A stretch of DNA of 64,000 nt from UBA10649 sp963749905 (GTDB taxonomy: Bacteria > Actinomycetota > Actinomycetes > S36-B12). Below, piece after piece: positions 17,863-26,574 of this stretch (positions are counted from its first letter, which is position 1; each line of letters begins with the position of its first letter). The notes under the pieces are model-generated. The model saw nothing but the letters and a program-made list of their open reading frames with translations. It was not told the DNA's origin and did no database searches. The position numbers were made by a program, and so were the translations under genes. The stretch is taken from contig CAVVOF010000006.1 of the NCBI GenBank assembly GCA_963749905.1, positions 62,001 through 126,000 of the forward strand, given 5' to 3'.

Positions 17863-18332
17863 CCCTTCTCCCCCAGATTCGTCGAGACCACATAGCCGCG
17901 GGCACCGTCGTACCGTCCCGATCCCCCGATCACCGGGCGCACCGCTGGGTGATCGACCGGGAGCGTGGCGGACGTGGCGGGATACGTCGAGACCCCTCCC
18001 ACGACCAACTGGTTCGCCTGCCGGCCGACGACGAAGACCAGATTCGCGGTCCGCAGCTCGGTTCCCCGCTCGGCATCCACGGCGACCGTGGTGAGAGTCC
18101 CAGTGAGGTAGTCGCCCGGGGCCGCCCGACCGTTGACGCTCGTCGGCACGAAGAAGGTGCGCACGGAACCGATCCCGGTCCCGGAGACGTGGATGGGGGT
18201 CACCGCCGCGTGGCGGATGCGCACGACGACCTCGGCGTTCGCGCCATCCGCCGCGGCGGCGGGCACGGACAGGGTCATGACGATCCCCACGCAGGCGAGC
18301 AGGACGGTGGCGAGTCGGTGGACACGTGGCAC
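17832..18332 (-). CDS. Secreted allene-oxide-cyclase/dirigent-like barrel protein
   Basis: A Sec signal peptide (MPRVHRLATVLLACVG... cut after VPAAAAD) precedes about 135 residues. GDYLTGTLTTVAV, VGGVSTYP and particularly PVIGGSGRYDGARGYVVST resemble the small beta-barrel of allene oxide cyclase and dirigent proteins, which in bacteria are exported and of unknown ligand. The assignment rests on motif resemblance only. It overlaps the alpha/beta hydrolase and diverges from the small membrane protein at 18472. Confidence 0.65.
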   Translation of the reverse strand: MPRVHRLATVLLACVGIVMTLSVPAAAADGANAEVVVRIRHAAVTPIHVSGTGIGSVRTFFVPTSVNGRAAPGDYLTGTLTTVAVDAERGTELRTANLVFVVGRQANQLVVGGVSTYPATSATLPVDHPAVRPVIGGSGRYDGARGYVVSTNLGEKGWLHVFHVRQ

Positions 18333-18471
18333 GAGGACTCCTCAGGGCATCGGTCTGGGGCGCTGCGGCCACCGTAGTGAGCACCGGACCCGGTGGTGGG
18401 GATACGGGCGCGCCTGCTTCCACGTGGCGGGAATAGCGCCTACCGTCTGAGGTGCGTCCCGAGGAGGTGAC

Positions 18472-18765
18472 ATGGCCCGAAAGCGCGAGCAGTCGTCAGT
18501 GCTGCCGCTGTGGTTCGTCCTGGGACTGGTCGTCCTGCTGTTCCTGCTCATCCGCGCGTTCTACCTCGGCCGGGTCACCCTTTCGGGGGTCGAGGAGTTC
18601 GCCGTGATCAACGGCACCCTGGCCCTCCTCATCATCAACCTCGTCCTCTGCGGGCTCGCACTGCAGTCGGGCCGCCGCGCGGCCTGGTGGCCGACGCTCG
18701 TCACGCTTGCCGGCCTGGGGCTCTGGGGATGGACCGCATGGGGTTCGGCCTGGCCGCTGGGCTAG
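18472..18765 (+). CDS. Small membrane protein, three hydrophobic segments
   Basis: This 97-residue protein has predicted membrane helices at about residues 12-28, 44-64 and 72-92 and a basic N-terminus. A good GAGGAGG ribosome binding site lies 4 bp before the ATG, and a candidate TACCGT -10 box lies about 30 bp upstream. I do not recognise a family. The DUF3048 lipoprotein gene begins 4 bp after its stop, so the two are probably co-transcribed. Confidence 0.7.
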   Translation: MARKREQSSVLPLWFVLGLVVLLFLLIRAFYLGRVTLSGVEEFAVINGTLALLIINLVLCGLALQSGRRAAWWPTLVTLAGLGLWGWTAWGSAWPLG

Positions 18766-18769
18766 CCGG

Positions 18770-20139
18770 ATGAGGTTCTCCACCCTCGCGGTCGGCGCCG
18801 TGGCGTGCGCCGTGACCCTCGTCGGCTGCACGACGGCGACCACCGGAGCGCCACCCGGGCCGAGTGCACCCGCGGCGCCCTCGCCGACCGCCACGCCGTC
18901 CTCCTTCTCGCCGACCGCGTCACCCAGCGCATCGCCGACCGCCTCGCCGACCGCGTCACCCAGCGCATCACAGTCCGCCTCGCCGACCGCGTCGCCGTCG
19001 CCCTCCTCGCCGACCGCCACGCCGTCCCCATCGAGCAAGAAGACGAAGCCGGCTGCCTCACCGAGCGCCAGCCGCAAGCCGAAGGTCGCGGCCGTCCCGC
19101 CACCCGACAACCGACCGGCGGTCCCGCTGCCCGCGAATCCGATCGGCATGTCGCCGCTGACCGGGCGTCCGATCGGCAAGGACAAGCCGGTGCTCGTCAT
19201 GAAGCTGGACAACACACCCAACGCACAGCCGCACGCAGGGCTCATCGACGCCGACGTCGTCTACGTCGAGGAGGTCGAATACGGCATCACCCGGCTCGCG
19301 GCCGTGTTCTCGAGCCAGGTGCCGCGACGCATCGGTCCCATCCGGTCCGCCCGGATCACCGACATCGACCTGTTCGCCCAGTACGGCAAGCCCGCATTCG
19401 GGTACTCCGGCGCCCAGCGGAAGATGCTCCCCTACCTGAAGGCCGCCTCGATCTACGACGTGTCCCCGTACACCTCCGGCACCGGCTACAGCCGCGACGC
19501 GCGTCGCCGCATCCCGTACAACCTCTTCTTCGACGGCAAGGCCGGCATCACGCGCGCGCCGAAGGCGACCACCGCGCGGGACATGGGCTTCGTGTTCGAC
19601 GAAGAGACGCCTTCGGGTGGCCTCAACGCCACCAAGGCACGGATGGCCTGGGGCTATGCCTCGGCTGGCTTCGACTACGACAAGAAGGACCAGGAGTACC
19701 GGGTGTCACTCAACGGGCAGCCCGCGCGCGCCGAGGAGTGGAGCGGAGGTCAGCGGGCCGCGACAGTGGTGATCCAGTACGTGAAGCAGACCAAGTCCCA
19801 GTTCTGGGACAAGGGCGGAGGAAACACGCCGCACGCGCAGACGATCGGCAAGGGCACGGCGATGGTGCTGCGTGATGGCCGCGTGTGGAAGACGACATGG
19901 CGGCGCCCGAACGCCAACTCCGGCACGACCTTCACCCTTCGCGACGGCTCGTTGCTGCCGTTCAAGCCGGGTCAGCTGTGGATCGTGCTCCTGGACAAGA
20001 AGCGATCCGCGGATCTCAGCCCGCTGACGAAGCCCAAGGTGGCCAAGCCGAAGCCCGCACCGACACCGACACCGACGCCGACATCGAACCGACACCGGAA
20101 CCGACACCGGAACCGACAGCGGAGCCCACACCGGGCTAA
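18770..20139 (+). CDS. DUF3048 (YerB-like) lipoprotein with Ser/Pro/Thr spacer, frameshifted tail
   Basis: The signal peptide ends in the lipobox LVGC (Cys22), so it is a surface lipoprotein. A long S/P/T/A-rich spacer follows (about residues 30-110), then the DUF3048 domain with SPLTGRPIGKDKPVLVMKLDN, RRIGPIRSARITDIDLF and the FKPGQLWIVLLD strand near the end. Function is unknown; B. subtilis YerB is the namesake. After a PTPTPTPTS run the frame shifts: inserting one base near 20086 gives EPTPEPTPEPTAEPTPG and a stop at 20137-20139, whereas the uncorrected frame runs on antisense into the next gene. Confidence 0.82.
18908..18969 (+). repeat. 26-bp direct repeat in the lipoprotein spacer
   Basis: Two exact 26-bp copies, at 18908-18933 and 18944-18969, lie 36 bp apart within a wider field of partial copies of TCGCCGACCG. 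They encode SPTASPSA-type repeats and are likely to vary in copy number between strains. Confidence 0.8.
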
Positions 20140-20837
20140 CCCGTTGGCACCCCGACCGGGATCACGTAGACGGGCTCCTGCCCCTCCGGCAGGCCGAGCG
20201 CTTCGGCAGCGGCCGCCGCGTCGAAGGACCCGATCGGCACCGCCCCGAGCCCCAGCGCGGTCGCGGCCAGCAGGACATTCTGCGCAGCATGCCCTGCCTC
20301 CAAGTAGGTGTAGCGCTCCGCCCTCTCCCGGTACTTGGGCCTGAGCCGATCCGGAGTTCCGGCGATGAGCACGAGAGCGGGTGCGGCGGCCGCAGCCTCC
20401 TGCCCGACGGCATCCGCGAGCTCCGCGCGCGCCGTCGCCGAGTCCTGCACCTCTGCCCGATGCCCGTCGGGCAGGTAGTGGTGGACCTCCTCGGCCGTTG
20501 CCAGGTAGACGTCGAGCGCATAGAGGGCGCCGGCGGACGGAGCCGTTCGCCCTCCCCAATCCGCGGTCTGCCCCTGGGCAGCCCACAGGAGCGACGCCGA
20601 CTGCTGGCTGGTGAGCGGGTCCGCAGTGAACTCCCGTGCGGAGCGTCGCTGCGCGAGGGCGTCGGCGAGCGTCACGTCGTTCAAGGCCCCAGGCTCCGGC
20701 AAGGCCTGCACCCGGTCATGGGCCCACACCGATCCGGCCGAACCGTCAGCGGACGGCTCGGACGAGCAGCCGACCAGGAGCACCGCCATGACGCACAGCG
20801 CGAGTGCAGGAGCCCGGCCCGGCGACCATCTGGTCAC
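20136..20837 (-). CDS. SagB/ThcOx-type nitroreductase-fold lipoprotein
   Basis: This 233-residue protein has a lipoprotein signal peptide ending LLVGC, then a flavin nitroreductase fold of the SagB type: LADALAQRRSAREF at the start of the domain, APSAGALYALDVYLA, and the late EAGHAAQNVLLAATALGLGAVPIGSFD helix-turn. SagB-like enzymes in peptide pathways oxidise azolines with FMN, but no cyclodehydratase gene is nearby, so the substrate is unknown. Export as a lipoprotein is unusual for an FMN enzyme. It converges with the DUF3048 gene (4 bp overlap) and diverges from the 62-residue membrane protein. Confidence 0.82.
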   Translation of the reverse strand: MTRWSPGRAPALALCVMAVLLVGCSSEPSADGSAGSVWAHDRVQALPEPGALNDVTLADALAQRRSAREFTADPLTSQQSASLLWAAQGQTADWGGRTAPSAGALYALDVYLATAEEVHHYLPDGHRAEVQDSATARAELADAVGQEAAAAAPALVLIAGTPDRLRPKYRERAERYTYLEAGHAAQNVLLAATALGLGAVPIGSFDAAAAAEALGLPEGQEPVYVIPVGVPTG

Positions 20838-20906
20838 ATGCCATTGTCACGCCGAGTTGCCACGCGTCGCATGCCGAGCAACCATGAAGTTGGAGGGAGG
20901 TGCGAG

Positions 20907-21095
20907 ATGGACAGCACGCATGACACTTCCCGCTCATGGTTGACCATGCTGATCGTCGGCGGCCTTCTGGTCGTTGCCGGCCTCGCGTGGCTCCTGCTCG
21001 CGTCGGATCCGCAGCCGATGTGGATCGTCCTCACAGGTGGCGGCGGGGTGTTCATGGGCGCCGGAGCGGCCCTCAGGCGTCAGGGCGACAGGTGA
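20907..21095 (+). CDS. Small membrane protein (62 aa), two hydrophobic segments
   Basis: This short protein has hydrophobic helices at about residues 11-31 and 37-54 and a basic end (RRQGDR). The ATG is preceded by GGAGGGAGG at good spacing, which supports real translation. No family recognised. Confidence 0.6.
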   Translation: MDSTHDTSRSWLTMLIVGGLLVVAGLAWLLLASDPQPMWIVLTGGGGVFMGAGAALRRQGDR

Positions 21096-21150
21096 TCCTC
21101 TCGGTTCGCTCTCGACCCGCTCGTAAGCCTCACGGTGCCCGCACGCTTGA

Positions 21151-21181
21151 GTCACATGTCACCCTTTGGGGTAGATGTGAC
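21151..21181. repeat. Inverted repeat GTCACAT...ATGTGAC upstream of the CAP gene
   Basis: Perfect 7-bp arms at 21151-21157 and 21175-21181 are separated by 17 bp, ending 27 bp before the next ATG. It could be a hairpin or a regulator site. The arm polarity is opposite to a CRP site, so CRP binding is not suggested. Confidence 0.35.
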
Positions 21182-21208
21182 GGATGAGTTGGGCGCACCA
21201 TCGGATCC

Positions 21209-21724
21209 ATGACCACCCTCCCGAATGTGCGCGCCACCGTCGCAGTGGCAGTCACGGCGGTGTCCTTGGCACTGGGGACCGTCGCTCTCGGCACACCCGT
21301 CGCCGCCGCCGAGCGGACCGAGCCGCCCGGCTGGCGTCAGGAGATGCTCGAGCAGGTCAATGCCGCTCGGCAGGCAGCCGGCGCGCCCCCGCTCACCTCA
21401 TGCTCCTCCCTCCAGCGGGCTGCGCAGCAGCACGCGGAGCACCTCGCGGGCACGCAGTCCCTCGACCACGTCGGACCGGACGGGACCCTGCCGTGGGACC
21501 GCATGCAGGCGCAGGGCTTCATATGGCGGGCCGCCGCGGAGAACCTCGCTGTCGGCCCCGCCTCCGTCCAGCAGACGGTCCTTCACTGGAGCGACTCCCC
21601 CGGGCACCGCGCCAATCTCCTCGATCCGCGGATGCGTCAGGTGGGCTTCGGGTTCGCCGACGATCCGTCTGGTCCGGGGCGCGGCTACTGGGTGCAGGAC
21701 CTCGCGCGCGGCAGAGGCTGCTAG
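21209..21724 (+). CDS. Secreted CAP (SCP/PR1, YkwD-like) domain protein
   Basis: This 171-residue protein has a signal peptide cut after VAAAE and one CAP domain. AENLAVGPASVQQTVLHWSD followed by SPGHRANLLDPRMRQVGFGF are the conserved CAP blocks, and LQRAAQQHAEHLAG supplies the first helix with His. Bacterial CAP proteins are extracellular and mostly of unknown function. The stop overlaps the convergent phosphatase gene by 4 bp. Confidence 0.9.
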   Translation: MTTLPNVRATVAVAVTAVSLALGTVALGTPVAAAERTEPPGWRQEMLEQVNAARQAAGAPPLTSCSSLQRAAQQHAEHLAGTQSLDHVGPDGTLPWDRMQAQGFIWRAAAENLAVGPASVQQTVLHWSDSPGHRANLLDPRMRQVGFGFADDPSGPGRGYWVQDLARGRGC

Positions 21725-23371
21725 CCCATACTCGGAGGTCTCGCCTGACCCTCGCCGCAGGTGATCGCCAGCACCGTGATGTCGTCCGACTGAGCAGCGC
21801 CGGCAGCGAACGCCTCGACCTCGGCGAACACCGAGTCGACGAGGGTTGACGCGCTCGCGTCGCCCTCGGCGTGCACTCGGGCGAGCAGGCGCTCCTCCTC
21901 GAGCATGTCGCTGTCCGGGTTCTCTGCCTCGGTCACGCCGTCGGTGTACATCACGATCCTGCTCCCGGGCGCGAGCTGCACCTCACCCGAGCGGTACTGC
22001 AGTCCCGTGACCATCCCGAGCGGCGGGTTGATGGGCTCCCGGAGATAGTCGAAGGGCGCGTCGCCGATCGATACCAGCGGCGGGTTGTGGCCGGCGTTCA
22101 CGAACTGCAGGCGATAGGTCTCCAGATCGAGGAGACCGCAGAAGGCGGTGAGGAACTGACGCGCGGAGTTGTGCTCGCACATCTGGTCGTTGAGGCTGGC
22201 CATCAGCTTCTCGAGGTGGTCCTCGGCGGGCGCAGACTGGCGCGGTTGGGCGCGCAGCGCGGCGATCGCCCGCACCATGTACAGCGCGGCCGGCAGTCCT
22301 TTGCCGCACACGTCGGCGATCATCACCAGCAGGTGACGCTCGTCGAGGAAGAAGACGTCGTAGAAGTCACCGCCCACCTCGCGGGCCGGGCGCATGCGCC
22401 CCACTCCGTCCAGCCGCGCATCGCCAGGGAACAGCGGCTCGGGGGGCAGCAGGCTGGCCTGGATGTCCCGCGCGAAGTCCATCTCCCGGCGGGCCTGCTC
22501 CATCTGCATGAGCTGGCGCATGCGAGCGATCGTCAACTTGTCGCTCCGTCGCATCCGCTCCGCCTGCGCGGACATCAGGTTGCGCGCGACTCTCGGAATG
22601 GCGATGACGCGATTGAGGAAGGCGTCCTCATCGACCACCAGCAGCCGAGTACCGGGAAGCGCCCGCACGTACGCGGACACCGGCTGCTCGTCGATCACCG
22701 ACATCTCGCCCACGCTCTCGCCGGCGGCGATCTCGATGAACTCCGTCGCCCCCAGGGCGGTCGAGATAGACCCGCAGCGTCCCGTCGATCACCAGTAGCA
22801 CCGACCGATTCGCGTCACCGCGCTCCAGGATCGTCAGCTCGTCCGTGACGTCCTGAACCGTCAGGACGCCGAGGGCGGCATCGACGGCGGACTCGTCGAC
22901 CTGCCTGAAGATGCCGACATCCCGAAGGCCCTCCGGTCGCATCGGCGCGCGAGCCGGCTGCTCGAGCGCGAACGCGAGCGTGAGCTCATTGCTGCCATCG
23001 CGCAGCTGGTACGAGCTCTCATCGCAGAACTCCCGGACCAGCTGGAGCCCCCGCCCGCCCAACTCGAGCTCAGCCAGGGTCGCCGGGATCTCGCTGACCT
23101 CGAACGACAGCGGGTCGAACGGCGGCGCATCGTCGGTCAGGACGAGCGTTGCCTGGTTCTCCTCGATCTCCGCCACCCACCGGACGGACACGGCCACGTC
23201 GGACGTGCCGTACTTGACGACATTGGTCGCCAGCTCCTCGCCGCACACCTCGATGCGGTTGCGATCGCTGTCGCTGAGCCCGAAGTCGGAGCCGAGGGCC
23301 TGACACCACCGGCTCGCGGCCCCGACGAAAGGCTCGCCGGCCAGTCCGGCCAGGATGCGCCTCTGGATCAT
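21721..23371 (-). CDS. HATPase - cyclic-nucleotide-binding - PP2C (RsbU-like) phosphatase, frameshifted
   Basis: This is a three-domain sigma-control protein. Residues 1-135 form an RsbW-like ATPase (GEELATNVVKYG, LTDDAPPFDP, ELGGRGLQLVREF). Residues ~146-255 form a CRP-type cNMP-binding domain. Residues ~300-545 form a SpoIIE/PP2C phosphatase with REVGGDFYDVF, MIADVCGKGLPAALYM, VNAGHNPPLV, MYTDGVTEA and AQSDDITVL. The frame breaks inside the cNMP domain: five Cs at 22749-22753 (plus strand) appear one too long. Deleting one restores GATEFIEIAAGESVGEMSVI and gives 549 residues. A STAS protein is encoded 67 bp upstream and is the likely substrate for kinase and phosphatase ends. Confidence 0.88.
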
Positions 23372-23438
23372 CGCGTGTGCCTCCGGCCCGGCCGCAGGAC
23401 CCTAGGCCCACCGGTGCTGCGAAGGCGCAGGTGACGGA

Positions 23439-23768
23439 TCAGAAGAGTTCGAGGGCGTCGTCGGCGGAGTCGCGCACGGGGATGAGCTGATTGATGCCCG
23501 TCGTCTTCAGGACGCGCATCGTCATCTCGTCCGGGCTGACCAGGACGAGCTTCCCGCCCGCCTTCTCCTGGTCCTGCGAGGCCGAGACCAGCATCCGGAC
23601 ACCGAGCGACGCCATGAACGGAACGGCGCTCAGGTCGATGATCACGTTCGGCTCTGCGGTCGCCGCCTCATGGAATTCCGCCTCGATGGCGCGTACGCCG
23701 TCCGCATCGAGCCGGCCGTCGAGGCTGACGCGTCGGACCGAACCGACCTGATCCACTGCAACTGACAT
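23439..23768 (-). CDS. STAS-domain anti-sigma factor antagonist (RsbV/SpoIIAA-like)
   Basis: This 109-residue single STAS domain binds anti-sigma kinases to free a sigma factor, or is turned off by their phosphorylation. VIIDLSAVPFMASLGVRMLV carries the phospho-acceptor serine (in MASLG), as in SpoIIAA/RsbV. It is transcribed into the three-domain phosphatase gene, matching a partner-switch operon of substrate plus kinase/phosphatase. No sigma factor gene is in the window. Confidence 0.92.
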   Translation of the reverse strand: MSVAVDQVGSVRRVSLDGRLDADGVRAIEAEFHEAATAEPNVIIDLSAVPFMASLGVRMLVSASQDQEKAGGKLVLVSPDEMTMRVLKTTGINQLIPVRDSADDALELF

Positions 23769-24014
23769 GGCTTGTCTCCTGTCTCCTAGGTGCCTGTCGT
23801 CCCCACACGCGGCACGGCCGATGACAGTGGTCCGACCTTTCGGTCACGAACCCGCTGACCGACATCGGCGGTCCAGTCCAAGCATTTGCGGTGATGGTAC
23901 GGGATGGACGCGAACGATCCACGCCTTTCCCGGGACTGACCTCGCCCGGAATGCGGTGCCTTCGACTCGCCGTGCGGGCGGGGCGCTCCTGGAACAGGCA
24001 GTCCTCGTCGGCGG

Positions 24015-24374
24015 TCACGCCCAGTGGGCATACAGGGCGCGCTGATCCTCCGAGGCGCCGTGACCGTAGCCGTCCCCGACCTCGCCGGTCGCCTTCGTCA
24101 CGACGATGGCCGCGAGGGTCGGCTCGCCGCGCCGCGCGCAGTCCTCGGAGAGCAGCACGAGCAGGCGACCCAGCCCGCGGGCGGGCGTCGACAGGCCGAG
24201 ATCGTGAACCAGCTCGCCATACGTCACGGTCGACCCATCGCGCGCCTCAACGATCAGGTACTCACGCATCGCGCTAACCGCACGAACGTCACGCTCGCTC
24301 ACGTGGATCCGGCCCTCACCGCGCTCGAGTGACTCGCCGACCTGCAGCGTCGAGTCGTCGGATCCCGGACCCAT
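24015..24374 (-). CDS. Conserved-looking hypothetical protein, 119 aa
   Basis: No firm family call. The core, MREYLIVEARDGSTVTYGELVHDLG then RLLVLLSEDCARRGEPTLAAIVV and a glycine-rich GEVGDGYGHG, resembles a small alpha/beta domain seen in many bacterial proteins of unknown function. There is no signal peptide or membrane segment. The ATG at 24374 lies 3 bp after the Ntn hydrolase stop, so it is probably the second gene of that operon. The ribosome binding site is weak and a start further in (ATG before MREYL) is possible. The 246 bp downstream to the STAS gene hold no gene. Confidence 0.6.
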   Translation of the reverse strand: MGPGSDDSTLQVGESLERGEGRIHVSERDVRAVSAMREYLIVEARDGSTVTYGELVHDLGLSTPARGLGRLLVLLSEDCARRGEPTLAAIVVTKATGEVGDGYGHGASEDQRALYAHWA

Positions 24375-24377
24375 GCG

Positions 24378-25397
24378 TCAGCTCTGGGGAAGCGCGAGCG
24401 TGCGGACCGGCCCGGACGCCTGCACCCCGAGGGTGGAGAGGTCGTGAGCCTCGGTGGTCCACCCGTCGTAGCTGCGCACGTAGTAGACGAGTCGGTCATG
24501 GTCACGGACGACGTACCACTGCGTGTAGTCCCCTGACGCGGCCAGATGGCGGGGCACGCTCACCAGGTCGAGGGAGTGGAAGACCTGGTTCACCGCCTCG
24601 CGCGGCGTGGTGGCCTCAGTGACCACCTGCGTCAGGACGGTGGCCCGCACGAACCGCGAGGGTGGCGTGACGTCACCGGGCATGCCGATGAGCCCGGTGC
24701 CGTTGCCGGTGCCCTTCACCGGCCTGCCCATCAGGTCATAGGGCTGATCCTCGACGTTCGTGAGCCCGATGTAGTTGCGCAGGTTCGTGATGTGCCAGTC
24801 GTACGTCGGAGAGTTGGTGAGGACGCCCCCGGGGTTGTCATGGATGTGCGCCGTCCCGCCGAGGAACTCGACGACCAGGTCGCCACCGTGGGCGTCGTGG
24901 ACGGCCAGGTGCTCGGGGAACGTCTGGTCCATCATGGGCGCGACCTGCGGCGGCACGGGGCGGTCCGCGGGCCACAGGTCTCGGACCGGAGCGTTCCAGA
25001 TCTGCACCGTTGCCAGGGCCGCTCTCACGTCCGCCACGGTGCGGCATGTGCCCAGCAGCCAGCCCGCGAGGTTGATGAAGTCCAGGGCCGGCGCTTCCCC
25101 CGACGTCGGCGGCGTCTTCGGCAGCTGTGTCTCGGGCAACCACAGGGTCCCGACGGACAGTCCTGCCTCGTTGAGCCCGTCCGCGAAGAAGGTGTCGAAT
25201 CCGAAGCCGTTCATGGCGACGAAGCCCAGGGTGTTGCTCCACTGCAGGGGTGCCACGCCCCCCGACGTCGAGGTGGCACTCCACTGCTGGCCTCGAGGAA
25301 CCACCTTGACCATGGAGTCCAGCTCTTGCGCGAAGTCGAGCGTGCGCCCCGACACATGGAGGTCAGTCAGCCGCACGAGCCGAAGGTCGGTGCACAT
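24378..25397 (-). CDS. Linear amide C-N hydrolase (choloylglycine hydrolase family, Ntn)
   Basis: This 339-residue N-terminal-nucleophile hydrolase belongs to the bile-salt hydrolase/penicillin V acylase family. The start MCTDLRL puts the catalytic cysteine at position 2, exposed once Met is removed. VSGRTLDF, EAGLSVGTLWLP, VLTNSPTYDWHITNL (with the conserved Asn) and SRFVRA fit the family. No signal peptide is seen, so it is cytoplasmic. Linear-amide substrates may include penicillin V, bile conjugates or acyl-homoserine lactones; sequence alone does not choose. The gene diverges from the cNMP-binding protein gene. Confidence 0.9.
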   Translation of the reverse strand: MCTDLRLVRLTDLHVSGRTLDFAQELDSMVKVVPRGQQWSATSTSGGVAPLQWSNTLGFVAMNGFGFDTFFADGLNEAGLSVGTLWLPETQLPKTPPTSGEAPALDFINLAGWLLGTCRTVADVRAALATVQIWNAPVRDLWPADRPVPPQVAPMMDQTFPEHLAVHDAHGGDLVVEFLGGTAHIHDNPGGVLTNSPTYDWHITNLRNYIGLTNVEDQPYDLMGRPVKGTGNGTGLIGMPGDVTPPSRFVRATVLTQVVTEATTPREAVNQVFHSLDLVSVPRHLAASGDYTQWYVVRDHDRLVYYVRSYDGWTTEAHDLSTLGVQASGPVRTLALPQS

Positions 25398-25420
25398 GTC
25401 TCGACGGTAGACCTCTTTCC

Positions 25421-25449
25421 TTGTAGAGGCCCGACGGCGGCGGTAGTGT
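25421..25449 (+). promoter_or_regulatory. Candidate promoter TTGTAG-N17-TAGTGT for the cNMP protein
   Basis: A -35 box at 25421-25426 and a -10 box at 25444-25449 have ideal 17-bp spacing. The -10 ends 8 bp before the ATG and no ribosome binding site lies between, so a leaderless or nearly leaderless message is predicted. Confidence 0.55.
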
Positions 25450-25457
25450 CGCGGACC

Positions 25458-25868
25458 ATGATCTCCAAGGACGACGCCATCAAGGGCGTGCCACTGTTCG
25501 CGGCGTGCAGCAAGAAGGAGATCGCGCTCGTGTCCAGCCAGGCCGACCGGTTCACGCTGCCGGAAGGCAAGGACCTGATCCGCGAAGGCACGCACGGCAG
25601 CGAGTTCTTCATCCTCCTCAGCGGAACTGCCGAGGTGCGCCAGGGCGACACCGTGCTGAACACGCTCGGACCCGGCGACATCTGCGGTGAGATCGCGTCG
25701 GTTGAGCGGATTCCCCGGACCGCGACCGTGACGACGACCTCGCAGGTGGACGCCCTGGTGGTCAGAGGCTCGGCGTTGTCGGCGTTGCGTGATCGGCTGC
25801 CGAACGTGGACCGCGCGGTCCTCGACCAGATCGCGGCCCGCCACGCGGCAGACGAGTCTCGGGAGTAG
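25458..25868 (+). CDS. Stand-alone cyclic nucleotide-binding domain protein
   Basis: This 136-residue single CRP-type ligand-binding domain has FFILLSGTAEVRQGD, LGPGDICGEIASVERIPRTATV (phosphate-binding cassette, with GE and R-T) and a C-terminal helix. There is no DNA-binding domain. The cassette keeps the Glu and Arg that bind cyclic nucleotide phosphate, so ligand binding is plausible. It may act as a signal adaptor; it lies about 2 kb from a phosphatase with a related domain. Confidence 0.88.
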   Translation: MISKDDAIKGVPLFAACSKKEIALVSSQADRFTLPEGKDLIREGTHGSEFFILLSGTAEVRQGDTVLNTLGPGDICGEIASVERIPRTATVTTTSQVDALVVRGSALSALRDRLPNVDRAVLDQIAARHAADESRE

Positions 25869-26037
25869 GTCGTCCCCGAGCGACAGTCAGAGTTGGAGCA
25901 CCGCCGCCGCGATGAGGTAGGCGGCGGCTCCCCCTGAGGGTCGTGCAGATCGCTGGGATCGACGACTGGGTGTCGTGCTCGTCGAACACCTCGCGGGCCT
26001 GAGGCGTCCGAAGCCGCGTCCCCGACTGCTTGCCCCG

Positions 26038-26574
26038 TCAACTCGTAGAACAGTCGTACAGGTACTGAGCAGGGGACGGCGCAAACACGCTCACGGTTGC
26101 CGGCACGAGGACGCGGCACAGCGTCAGTGCGTCGAATCCGGGCGGTGCGTACACAACGACGCTTGACGAGACGCCGTACTGGGAGACGGAGCCGCAATCG
26201 GCGGAGGCGAAGAAAGGGCTGCCCGACGGCAAGTACCAGTTGCCCGCGAAGTTGGCCCAGGTTCCTGTGCCGGCGGCCACGCAGCCGATGCCGCTCGGAT
26301 AGGAAGTCGAGACCGTCGACACGGGCGCCGACCTCCCGCAGACCCAGCCGCCGGTCCCGCCGCCTGGCCACTGGGCCCAGCTCGGCGCCCACTCGGACCA
26401 CCCGGCCGCGGTCTCGGCCGCGGTGTTCTTGGGGCACGCCGCGTCAGCGCTGGCCCGGCCGATGTGCTGATGCCACACCTCGTTCGCTGAGGCTGCGGGA
26501 GCCGCCACCAGCGACATCCCACCCACGACCATCGCCGCTGCCGCCACACTCGCCAAGACCCGTCGTACCCGCAT
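26038..26574 (-). CDS. Secreted protein of unknown function (178 aa)
   Basis: A Sec signal peptide (cut after ASANE) leads into a Trp/Gly/Ser-rich mature part with WAQWPGGGTGGWVCG and six cysteines, probably paired outside the cell. No family recognised. The 169 bp between it and the cNMP gene contain no recognisable gene. Composition (lower G+C, many Ser/Tyr) differs somewhat from the core genes around 34-54 kb, in keeping with an accessory region. Confidence 0.65.
   Translation of the reverse strand: MRVRRVLASVAAAAMVVGGMSLVAAPAASANEVWHQHIGRASADAACPKNTAAETAAGWSEWAPSWAQWPGGGTGGWVCGRSAPVSTVSTSYPSGIGCVAAGTGTWANFAGNWYLPSGSPFFASADCGSVSQYGVSSSVVVYAPPGFDALTLCRVLVPATVSVFAPSPAQYLYDCSTS

Noticed and set aside
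18890..19030. Possible CRISPR-like spaced repeats
   Set aside because: Repeats are in frame, lack uniform spacers and encode a Ser/Pro/Thr linker.
18805..19875. Long alternative plus-strand frame inside the DUF3048 gene
   Set aside because: Arg/His-rich shadow of the lipoprotein frame; no start signal or domain.
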